Assembly (NCBI GenBank): GCA_959347315.1
Contig: OY365815.1
Location: 16,207,954 to 16,271,953, forward strand
DNA: 64,000 nt
From: Bimastos eiseni
Lineage: Eukaryota; Annelida; Clitellata; Crassiclitellata; Lumbricidae
Direction: 5' to 3'
The notes below the pieces were generated by a model. It saw only the letters and a program-made list of their open reading frames with translations, was not told the origin of the DNA and did not search any database. Below, in pieces: positions 33,586-45,800 of this stretch; the first letter of the stretch is position 1; every line of letters starts with the position of its first letter. The translations under genes and the position numbers were made by a program.

Positions 33586-34344
33586 GCCGCTGCTTTAGAT
33601 ATCTCTGTCGCATCCAATATTGGTACGTTTCAAAACAAGTCAGGAGTATTGCTGTGACTCTGAGAAGTCAAACGGGTTCATTGCAAGATGTTTGGATGAA
33701 GAGGGTCGCAAGGTCGGAAACTATAGATAGTCCTACTACAAATTAGACAACCAGAAGATTTCGTTTCCTCGATTGGCTGGAATATTTTGACCGACAGTTC
33801 TTTTCCGGAAGATGGTCACTTCGGCCTGCATAGGAAACGCAATCAGTGTCAATACGATTCAGCTAAATTCTGTCACACAGTTCTCCGTTTCCATTTAAAA
33901 AATGCTCATGAAAGCGACACTGAATAGGCCTATTCAACTCAGTGTATAGTGTTCCATTTCAATAACCACTTTCGTATAAGTCGCTCATGTTCAACTACAA
34001 CTACTCGGCCGAAAGTATTCATAATTCCGTATTTATGTAATTACGTGACCATTTATTTAGCGCATTACACAAATCTCGCGAAGGCGATTAAACAATTCAA
34101 TTGATGACATTTAGTACGTTTAGGTTTGTCGCTATGTATTATCGATAATTCACAAGAACATTCATTCATTCAGTGCATACAAATTAAAATATTTCTGCAC
34201 GTCTACTATTATTTTGTAGATGATCAGATCTCACAATTATCAGATCTCCTGTTCGATCTATTTGTTCCTTCTTGTCACCAGCCTGTGGCAAATAGGCCCA
34301 AGGGCATCAATGGAATTATTCGCAAAAGAATCAAGGAGTTAGAG

Positions 34345-34747
34345 CAGCGGTTCTCAACCCTATAGTCCTGCGACCCTCTGATAATATTTCCAACGTTGTG
34401 GCGACCCCAGCTATAAAATGCATCGGGTTACTACTGCCTTCACCGCATTTTTACTATTATGGATGCATTTCACTTCTTACCATCTGATAATCCATGAATC
34501 TCATGTACAACAGCATAAAGGATAAATCAATAATTAATAACCAGAACAATTATTACTTGTAGCTGGTAATACTGTTATTACATGAATCATAGTTCAAGAG
34601 ATAAGTAAATATTAATTAATTTAAGTTGCAATAGTAATAAAAGCTATGATGTAGTAATTAGTGTAATAATTATGATTACATCAATATTAAATATGAGACA
34701 GTACGCTGACAAATTGTAAGGCGCGACACACAGGTTGAGAACCACTG
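34345..34747. mobile_element. hAT-family MITE with 15-bp TIRs and 8-bp target duplication
   Basis: The left TIR CAGCGGTTCTCAACC (34345-34359) and right TIR GGTTGAGAACCACTG (34733-34747) match at 14 of 15 positions. The flanks are AGTTAGAG and AGTTAGGG, 7 of 8 identical, the 8-bp duplication expected of hAT. The CAGNGGTTCTCAACC start and the GCGACCCC subterminal word are hallmarks of hAT elements. It is 403 bp, AT-rich inside and has no coding frame. Confidence 0.88.
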
Positions 34748-34755
34748 AGTTAGGG

Positions 34756-37752
34756 CATCGGTGTGTTATACATTGCAAGCAGCTGCACATTGTTTACTTA
34801 TATTTTAATAAAAGGAAACAAATAGGTCCGGATATATGAGGGTAGGAAATGATAATTAACACCAAAGTGTCCGTTACAGTCTCCACCCCATTCAAAGTAC
34901 CTACGAATTGATACTCGATAGCCCAATACTATTTGCATGAGCGTCACATACTGCTATACAATAAAGTACCATACCTTCCAGAAAAGTTCACAACCATTGA
35001 TTACGAAATATATTATTTCCGCCTTCACTGGCCTACACTAGAATAATTCTAATGTACTAAATGCGAGCAAGAACTCATAATAATAATATCAATGTCTTAA
35101 ATCATTAACCCATTCCCGCCTAATCGGGTCGCGGGTGAGATAGTAGTAGACCTAGTGAGCAGAAATAATAAGTTAGCCATAACGCTAAAAGTCTCTGAAC
35201 CATGTTCTTTCTTCCGAGAATTAAAAGTTCCTCAAAAAAACCCCATAAATAATAACAATTATAATAGATTTTAATAGTTTTACGAAGAGACGAACACACA
35301 CATTATACACAGAGAACAACGCATCAAGTTCAAGACACTGACTTAAATACTAAACTAATAACAAAAGTTAGTCAAAACCCTGTCTTTAAATCTCCCGTAA
35401 TTGCGAGCGATAAGGTAAGGTACAATCAACGTTAAAACGGCTCAACAAGGTCAATCTGTAGACCACAAAACTATGTAACAAATGTATGTACGTTTATCTA
35501 GCGCTACTTTTCACACACACACACACACAAAGCCGCTACTTTACGATGATATGATTCGAACATATTCACACTTGACGCCTATGCCCTTTGAATCACATAG
35601 TATGCTACCCCATGCAGACCTTGACCCGTGTGGAGTTCAAGTACACGTTATTGGGGTAAAATGTCACAGCACTGTTGCCGATTATCCTTTAACCATGGAA
35701 CGGTTTATCAAGCTTTGTGTATTTCAACCGTGGAACAGTGCATTATTCTTTCAATAACGGAACAGTGCCTTATCCTTTAAACCATGAAACAGGGCTTTTA
35801 TAAAAGCACTAACCTGCTCATGGGTGAACTGTAGAAACACACGAGCCCACGACCTAACGGCTGCTCATATACCAGAGGGTGGATTTTATTTTTGTAAATA
35901 AATAAAAATTTGAACAATACAACGAGCAAAACGGCAATAAATAAATGAATGTAATCAAAATGACATGATATAACGACAAAAATTTAATTCTTAAACACTT
36001 AAAGGTTGTAGGACTCTACTGTTCTTAAGAATCACTGTCTTTAGATTGTACGATGTTTTCCGAAAAATGCAAAATCTAATCTTTGGAACGTAAATATTGG
36101 GGCGAAAAAACTTGGCCAACGGTCAGCAAATTGTTGAATCAGTTTCTGCCAACCAGGTTTTGAAATAGGAATGGTTCAAAGGAATTTATGCAGAGGTAGT
36201 AGGTACAGATATATGCTGATATATAACTACCGCAAAACATGAAATGTATCAATCTTGACAACTCTGTTGAGACAGAAACGGATCGTGTCTTGTGATCCGA
36301 TGTAGTTTAACGAATAAAAATTAACAAAAAATAAAAATCCGTACAAACGCTAACCAATAACACGACATACTTGAAGAATAAAAACATTCTGGATTTAGAA
36401 TACACAGCAAAAACACACTGGACAGCAGATCGATATCTTTTCTTACTACATAAAATTGTCACCAAAACAGAGCAGGCTGCAGTAGTCCATGGCAGGCTTC
36501 CCAAAGCACGCGGCAATTTGCCTACAGCACAAGACAAATAGCGAACTGCCCACAGCAAGTCTAACGTTTATATCTTACGTTCAAATAGGTCGGCCTTACG
36601 CAAAGTTAATCCAGTAGTAATCGATTGTGCTAAGCATATTTCAGTGAATTGTTCAGGTCCGTTCAGATTGACCATCTGAGAAAATGATTCTCGATCATAA
36701 TAAACATTACAACGTCAGGGCTCAACCAAACGATTAGGCTGTTCCTTGTACAAGACAATTATTAGTCAGCAATTGCAGAACGGTCAAAGACGACGATTCC
36801 CAGACAGTTCACAAATATATCGAAACTGAACAATTACAACGATCGTCTAAGTTCGACCGGGACAAAAATGAATAGAACCGATAAAAACGTGTTGACATAA
36901 TAATCCACATCAATAATTATCAGAGACTGCGACAATACCACAGCGATATATGGGTCACACTGAATTACATGCACACAATAACCACGTTGATTGATCGGAC
37001 TGTTGGAAAACTCTGCTCAACAACTGTTTCATACACATAAGGATGTAGTGGAACCATTATGGGTAACATAGTAACAGTTTTTCAAGGCGAAAACCAGTTC
37101 AGCAAGGCGATACTTAACGAAACAGTTAAAGATCAACAATTATGACAGATCGAATATTAATTAATGTCAGTAGAGGTCACAGCAAACGGTAATACATCGC
37201 AAATGACGAGAGTTTTTCTCTTAACTGCTTGCCATCAGAAGTTATCGTCAAATGGCAATTAACATCCGGCCGTCTTATGGCTGATAATATCCGGTGCAAA
37301 CATCCAGGAGGATCGTCAATCCATCCTCAAACCATTTTTAAAAGATACAACTCGTAAAAACTTACAACCAAGGTCATTTTCTTTTCCTCTATGTGTCACA
37401 GACAGTGACCGAAATAGGTGGAACGTGACTTGTTTGACATTGTTTGACAATTATTTTTTTTACATTAATTAATTCTAGATGAAGAATTTTGAAGATATTT
37501 ATATTAATTTGGCCATTCAAATGATCTAATAGTGAGTATGGATATGCGAAATTCCAAATAAAATGCACAAGAGACCATCCTCATTAAGACTAGGAGATTT
37601 AACTGGTTAACTTCTTATTTTGAGTCTGGCCACTCAGGCGTGCATTTTTATAGCGACTCATGTGTGGAAGTATGTGTTTCACATCCTTGATCAATGGTTC
37701 TTGCTATTTAATTAGAAAGGTTACATGTATCGGCACGTGAATCCAGTGAGGA
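34756..37752. other. Intergenic; downstream flank of the NCAM-like gene
   Basis: AT-rich with no recognised gene. At 35680-35800 a unit of 25-30 bp (CCTTTAACCATGGAAC) recurs three to four times. The end near 37753 should contain the 3' UTR of the NCAM-like gene. Confidence 0.4.
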
Positions 37753-38657
37753 TCAGTACTGTAGGAAGGATTTTCCCTCGAACTGCGGAGCCTTGGGGAA
37801 TCCACCGTCATCGTCGCTGTTGAGGCTCAATCCGTCATCGGACAGTTCACCCTCCTTGGTCCGCGAAGTATCATCGTCTCCAAAGACCTCCTCCTCCTCC
37901 TCGTCGTCCACTTCCTCCCCTTGGTCTCCGTCCTCCTCCACCTGGCCCGCCTCTCCATCCGTCTCTTTGTTTTCATGAAGTAGCAGCAACTCTGGCGGTG
38001 GATGAGGCAGTTCATCCACGACCCCCTGAGCCTCCAGCTCCTTCAGCAGGGCCTCATCCCTCGCTTCCGCCTCCGCCTTCAGCAGCATGCTCTGCCAGGC
38101 CTGGCTCTGCGCGCTGCTCGATCCATCCACGGGCGCCACCCCCACCGCTCTTACGACTCCCGGGGACGACGCAGCCCCCGCCGCCCTGGCCATGACCGGC
38201 GACGCACCAACCCCCACTGATCCCTCCTTGACCCGGAAGTTCTTCCGTGACCCCAGCGACCCATATCGATCGCCTGGTATCGGCCCAACCGATGTCTTCG
38301 GGCGGTTCGTCTCGACCTTGAGGCTGTCGATGTCCTTGCACTCGCTGACCTTTATCGTCGTGCAACCGGCGCCCCCGTCCTTAACGACCGTCATGACTGC
38401 CCGGCGAGCCGTCACGCCTCGCTGCGTCCGGACAATGGCACCGGACACAGTGACGACCACCACGGCGAGCATGACGGCGATTCCGATGACTAGACCGATG
38501 GAGATTCCACCCCAGTCGGACAGAAGGGTCCTCTCGAGCAGCAGGTCTTTCTCGATGGCCTCTGCATCTCGCTGAAGAGAGGCATCCACTGCCCGACCAT
38601 CGTCGCCTTGGAAGTCGCCACTTTCATCGTCGTCTGCAGGGTACTTGGAGGCGACGT
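37753..38657 (-). CDS. NCAM-like terminal exon: stalk, transmembrane helix, acidic tail, stop
   Basis: The acceptor TTTGCAG leads in phase 1 into an acidic stalk, then a helix of about 25 apolar residues (exon residues 52-76) followed by RTQRG as stop-transfer. The cytoplasmic part begins basic, has Ala/Gly/Ser-rich linkers, and ends very acidic ([13 protein letters not shown], then [13 protein letters not shown]). The last residues are SFLQY before the stop at 37753-37755. A TTTAAT at 37707-37712 (ATTAAA on the coding strand) might serve polyadenylation, but this is weak. Confidence 0.9.
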
Positions 38658-39782
38658 CTGCAAATGCAATCCGCGACACCGTAACGTATGGTGAGGCAAG
38701 GTACATTGGGTCTAAATGCATAAGTTCGGTTTGGATTTTATCCCATTGAATGGTGTGTCGTGAAGTAATAAGACAACTGGCCACGCTGACTGACTGACTA
38801 ATTAACTGAGTGACTGGCTTACTGAATTACTTTCTGTTGACTGGCAAATGACTGACTGACTGCTGTCAGATTTACTGACCAACTGACTGAATGACTGACT
38901 GACAAATAAATAACTGACTGATTGACGGACTGATTGATTGATTAATTGACTGACTGACTGACTAACAAATGGCTGGCTGACTGACAAATGGGCTAACTGA
39001 CTGCTGACAGATTGACCGATTGACTAACTGACCAACTGACTGAATGACTGACTGACTGACCAACTGATTGACCGATTGACTAACTGACTGACTGACTGAC
39101 TTGCTGACTGACTGACAAATAGCTAACTGACTGCTCACAGATCTACTGACTGACTGACCAAGTGACTGAATGACTGACTGGCAATTGGCTGAATGAATGA
39201 CTGACTGACTGACCAACTGACTGACCGACTGAATGAATGAATGAATGACTGACTGACTGTCTGATTGCCTGACTGCCTGATTAAATGAATGGAATAATTA
39301 CATTTATTGACTGTCTGACTGAGGATAGTTGTCCGCCCCATACATGAATGATGTAATGTTTATTTGTGTTGATCACCTGTGACTTGGTCGATCCATTTAT
39401 CGACTGATTTACCTTCAGAAGTTGTCTTTGCCTGGAATTTGACGGATGGACCAATGCCAGCGGCATTAGCAGCCGACAGATACATCGTATAGGCAGTTGC
39501 CGCATCCAAGTTACTGACGATGATGCTCGAACCTGCAAGTCATCATTAACAACAAAGTCAGTTAATACGCAAAACAAACAATTATATTAAACTTCAATCA
39601 ATAATTATAGATATGAATCAAAGGACTTCATTCGAATAGCAATCAATCACAAGACTCTATCACTCAATTCTCTGTATCGGTCTTTGTCTCACTGTCTGTC
39701 TGTTCCAGTCTCTCTCCCTCTCACTATCTCTCTCACTTGGTCTCAGTCTATGTCTATGTCTCTGCCTCTCTCTCTCTCTCTC

Positions 39783-39846
<64 letters not shown>

Positions 39847-42800
39847 CTCTCTGCTTTCTCTCTCTCTGGGCTGATGAGAATTTCTTACGAATCTGTAAAA
39901 TTCCGCACTGTATTAAAGCCCATGTAGTAGAAGTTGATGGTTCAACCGCCCATACTACAGTGGCATAGTATACCATCTCTTGGTACCTCACCAAAGCGTG
40001 CATCCAAGAGCAATCCTAGAGGCACTCGAGCTCATTAAGAGTTCGTTAGTAAGCGAATGATCATCGACTAGCCAGATGCATAACTTCTGAGGTTCCTTCT
40101 CACCTTCTTCGTAAAGCAGATTGATCGTCGTTTCCGGTTTGATGGAGCTCGAGGTCTTCTGGTACTTGAGGATCCATTTCGTTGGGGGCAGTGATGGTGT
40201 TCCAGGCCCCGGTATGGATGCTGAAGCTGATAGACTGATGGAATTGGCTGTCTCATCCATTACGGTGATATTTCGAGGAGCCTCAGGAGGATCTGCAAGC
40301 GAACAGGGAGTGCCAATCAATGAGAGTGGCAAACAATCTTTCAATTCATTATATATGATGGGCTCACGGCTTGTCGGCTTAGGTGCCTAGACAGGCTCTT
40401 GCGCAAAGACGCACGACTTGTAGGACGCATTCCTAAGGTGACAGAGTCTCCGGGTACATCCGTGGACGTCCTGCGCTGGCTCCGTTGTTGTGTTGTTGAT
40501 TTTTTAACGACACCGTTTTATATCGAAGATGATTTGGTATCACCCTCCTCCTTTATCCAGGCTTGGGACTGGCACTGTCAAAGTCCAAACAGTGGCGGAG
40601 TTCTGCGCTGGCTCCCTTATCCGCAGCGTATTGAATACCGAGTATCTGCGCTGGACAGGCGCTGCATTGAAGGCCTTACGCCACTTAACACTTACCATAT
40701 AGAACTTTATTGCCCCACTGTCACTGTTCGAAGCCGTGGCTCGTTGCACTCTGCTGCGCAGGCGGAGTTACTAGTGTCCCTTGCACGGACTGCTATCATC
40801 ACTGGTTGGTCAGATGACCAGCCAGTGAATGGCATTCCATTGCTTCCAGTGGCGATGCGTCTGACGCCTAAGTAGGTTAATCTGCTCTGTTTTCTCTGGC
40901 CTTAAGTTAAGACTGTTATGTTTGGCTGGGTTTGGAGCGCTTTTGAATAGGTTGCCATGAAGGGGCGCTATGTAAAACTGTCGTAATAAGAATTAGTCGA
41001 TTGAACATCGATAAGTCGGTCGCTCAATAGAAGTATCAACCAGACCGATCGATCGATCTCTTCGCCAATTAATTCGTCAAATCATCACTATCATCAATCG
41101 TCAATTTACATTAGTCAATCAATCGACAATTGATCAGTTAATTATTTCGTTAATTCATTCAGCCCGTGAGACATACTCAGTTCAATTTTCATCCATTCAT
41201 TCATTCATGTTTTAATTCACACAGTTAATTAAAATTTAATTCACATAATCAATCAAGCTATCATCAACAAAGAAGTAGTATGATCCATGCTAAAGCGGAT
41301 ATGACGTACACGCTCGCCTCAGTTGAAACTCTCGCGTCACGTGATCGTGAATGTTTTTTGCGACACAAGAATAATTGCCAAACAGATAATCGAAGTCATC
41401 ATCCAGTTTTATCTGAAAGAAAGACACGACCAAATCTCATCTATATACAGCACCTTTCAATAACGCCTCATGTCATCATCATCATCACCATCACCATCAC
41501 CACCACCACCAACACCATCATCATCACCATCACCATCACCACCAACACCAACACCATCATCATCATCATCACCATCACCATCACCACCAACACCATCATC
41601 ATCATCGTCAATTATATGCAGTTCTTAAGCACTACTACCTAGTGAGCAAGCATCATTCGTTGGCGCTGAATAATTGTAAGTAAAGTACTAGCTCACGATC
41701 ATTTGCAGCTACACAGTAGACTCCTAGGATAAGGATCTAACTCGTAATCAACGCGATATAAAGCGAACGCTCTTATTATAACCTAATGAATACCACATCC
41801 AACATCTTCACTCAAACACGTTCAACATATTCTAAAGAACGTAAGATTAAGATACACATAAAACACAGTTCCTGTGTTTCATCTTCTGTCTTCGAATCTG
41901 CTGCCATCAAGTATCTAATCTTACAATATATCTTACACTGGATGGCAACAGAATTTATAGACCTTTACGTGTATAGCGAGATGTGGATGTGTACCTCGAG
42001 GACGCTGGTAACGTTCTCAGCATCTCTGATCGTCGTCACCTGGACGTGATGATTGGAACTACTGACGACCTTCCCATCATGCAACCAGACAATTGTTGGC
42101 AACGGAAGTCCCCTGGCCAGACACGTGACCTGGCGACTCTCACCGCGCCATCCGACTATCTCGGTGTCGCTTAAGCGTGCTTCTGGAAGAGCTGGAAGAG
42201 GATCGGAAAGCATGGATGTACAACAAAAAATATATGCCACGTCGTCATCAAAGTCGTCACCGCAACCCTTATCATTATAATCGTAGTCAATGTCGTCGTT
42301 GCTTCGGTTATTATCTTAGTCGTCGTCCCGTCATCATCAAGAATATCGCCATCATCACCGAACAATAATCATCTTCATCATAATAACAAATCCAGAAACG
42401 TATGATGAGCAAAACATCATTATTCTTAACTTTTGCATCGTCTGAAGGCTGTGCTAAGTTTAATATGCAAATCAGGAGTGTTAGTTATAAAGCCATGGTG
42501 TCTCTCGGAGCGCTCGCTAAACGAAATGCTCGCGATCGGATAGACTTACACGGAATTATTTCAGGGGTGAAGCTATGCACCCGCTAAAAAAAGCACCCGA
42601 GTTAAAAAAAAATCCAGATGGACTGAAAGGCTAGTTTATAGTAATGTTATCACCTAAAAATATCATTACTAGCTTACTACAGACAATTGCAACAATGTTA
42701 TCACCGCCACAACGACCAACATCGTCCCCTTAGTCGTCGTCATCCTAATCATCACAGTTCAGACTACAATCTCGTAAGTTCAAAACAGTCGGTTACTTTC

Positions 42801-45800
42801 TACAACGACGTCGATGTCCTTGGAGTCGAATCCAGCGCTGTTATTGGCGATGCATGAATACTTTCCACTGTGCCTCCCTCGGTCAGCGTTGCGGATCCAA
42901 AGACGAGCGATTCCTCCCTCCGACATGTTCACACTGATATCGTCATCGTCATCCTCAGAGCAGAACGAAAAGAACGGTTAAGATCTCTCCGGCTTTGTCT
43001 AAATGTAAGCTTATCCTTATGTATAGTCTGATGGTCGACTCTATGGAAAAGCTGTTCTATTTAGCCGGGTTTTGGTCGGGAGCGCTACCGAGTAGATGTA
43101 TGAAGGGGCGCTATATAAGTGCTCTAAATAAATAAGTTATGGACGGTCAGTCGAGAGGTCGTGGGTTCAAATCGCCACATCACAACAGGGATCTGTTCAG
43201 AGATTTTTGCTTCACTTGCGCCCTCTGGCCTGCTCAGAGATAATAAGATGAGCTCAGTACTCTGCATTTCCGTGGAAGATCAGAGCGAGAGGGACACGGT
43301 TGGCCATGCACCTGCGCTCATGTATGTCGATGCTCAGCTAACAAGAGGTCTCTGACACATCATGCTCATGGATGTTTCTAAGCTAAGATACGAAAAATAA
43401 CGAGAAAAACCGCTTAATGAATTCATGTTCTTATCATCAGTCCATTTAGTTGTACGGCATACTTTAAAATGGCCACCCTATCATATTTCTTATCGATATA
43501 AGTCTGTTTCGATGGGTTTTGCACCCGAAGAGGCGAAGAAGATGACTTGCTCCACAGCCGTCATCGGCTGCGTACTGCCCCGAATAGCTCATGCTATACC
43601 TGCACACCAATTCTGCCCCACTTGTAATTTTTGCATAAATAAGTTTTTAAAAACAACAGCTGAAAACACTGCGTTCACAAAATCTTATCCCGATTATCCA
43701 CTGCCCTTTTCCGTATCCAAACACCCTACGCCATAGCCATGCCGGCGTCTGCCTGTCTTGACCCTTCGATCCAGACATGAAACGGAATATGACCTTGCAA
43801 ACGGCACCTATTAAATTTATAACTCATTTGCTTAGATTTTTTCCCATAAAGACAGAAATAAATATATCTATATATATCTCTTCACATGAATTCATATAAG
43901 CTCTAATACATCTCTTCATATAATCATCCATCCTTCCATATATCCATCTATCCTCCGATGTATCCAATTATCCATGTATCCATCCACGTATCCTTCTATA
44001 TATCCATCCATATATCCATCCATGTATCCATCCATGTATCCATACATATGTCCATCCATCCATCCATCCATCCATGTATCCATCCATCCATCCACCCACT
44101 TTTCCACACTCTGCCAAATAGCAACCTTTTCTCTTCACGTTATTCTCTCAGCCATTCGCTAGACGACGCAACGCTGAGCTTACCATGAGGTTCAGGTCTT
44201 CTCCGTCGTCGCTCCTTCTCTCCCAATTGACGCTGGGCGCAGGTATGCCAGCAGCCTCGCACGTAAGGCTGATCGTTTTACCCTCAAGCACAGAGGGCTG
44301 TTTAGGAGCAGAAACGACCGGAGGTACTGCACAGCCACAGACAACCAGTCTCTTAAAAAACAAGTCTAATATAACTATAGTTCGGTTGAGGCCACAGCAA
44401 ATCTTACAATCACACACCGGCATGATCTTCATTAAAAACTGAAAACACTCTCTTTCAAAAATCCTTCTTGATTCCTGCTCTTCTCTATACATTGTACTTC
44501 TTATGGTTCTAATGTCAAACGTCGGCTACCGTAATTCTCTGGCCGTTTGGATCTTTGGCTGTCGTGTGGCTGCCAGTGGTTGGTCTGGTGAGGCTCCATT
44601 TAAATTTAATGGATCCCGGTCCTAATTCCCTGGGTTTGATCATCCGGGTGATCGGGCCATAGTTTGGTCTGTACATGAAGCTCTTAATTGGTGTGGCATT
44701 CCTTCAAAAGGGCAACGGCAGCGGTGAAGGATCTGTCTAGCAGACTCTAGCTCCTTCCATTAACTTCTCAGGACTTTCCTCTTTGGCTAGACCTGAGTCG
44801 AGAGCACCATTGGATAGTCATCTAGGTGGGCGCAATACAAATTAAACACAGACACATAATGTAGATTGTTACACTGAACTTTGTCGAGGCAATGCTGTCG
44901 ATATATAAATCCTTAATTTACGACCTCTAATCAAACCGTATCTCAGCATAGACCTTATTTCCAAAGAGCGCCGGTTAATAATTAGCTGATAATTATCGGC
45001 GACATGACTTTGATCTTCAGTCACGATTACGAGAAGCTGTGAATCCCATCTACCTCATGTAGACTTCGAAGCTATATAGAACGGTTCATGCTTGCAGTAT
45101 CATCATGAGTAGGCTACATTGAGTACAATGTGACCTCGTTATAACGCATGCTGGATCCACTTCAACCACCGCGTTATAGCAAGGACCGCGTTTGACTGAA
45201 ATAGTAATTTGCGACGCGCGCATAACTATCTCTATTTATATATCCTTCGTAGGTCATATTGAGCTACTGACAGAAAGAATTCGCCATGTTCACAAAAAAC
45301 TAGTGAAAGTATTCATTGCTCGTAATATGTGGACGGCCCCTTACAAACGAAGTTTACTGTAACTATAGTTCAAATGAGATCTAAACACAGCGAATCTTGC
45401 AATCTCACACATGCAGGATCTTCATTGAAAACTGAAAACACGACACTGCCAGCTTAACAATGTGCACAGAAGTAGCTCGATTAGTTTTAGGTTTTAATTG
45501 AGCCATACCGTTCCAATTAGGGCGCCTCACAAACAACAACCGAAATTAGCCTTAGCGAACCGATGAGTTATAGCGAGGGCTCGGTGTGTATATATCAAAT
45601 GATACCCAATACGTCGACGTCATAGGAGGCATCGATGGAGCCAAGGTCGTTTGAGGTTCTGCAGATGTATCTTCCCTGGTCAGCCATCTCCACTCGCTTT
45701 ATCGGAAACCTCTCGGTGCCATAATGATCAACTTTCTCCTCATCCTTATTATCATCGTCATCATCATCATCGTAGTCATCGTCGTCGTTGTCAACGTCAG

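Noticed and set aside
39868..39905. Hammerhead ribozyme core (CTGATGAG ... CGAA)
   Set aside because: The second conserved block reads CGAAT and not CGAAA, and stems I and III do not form around it.
41690..41735. A 37-nt microexon ([10 protein letters not shown]) as the end of Ig5
   Set aside because: Phases would fit, but the spacing to the Ig5 core is too short and the acceptor is poor. The exon at 41310-41412 gives a full FGNYSC core with a strong acceptor and fits both neighbours.
43425..43736. 103-codon plus-strand frame in an NCAM-like intron
   Set aside because: Antisense to the host gene, no domain resemblance, weak start context and no splice partners.
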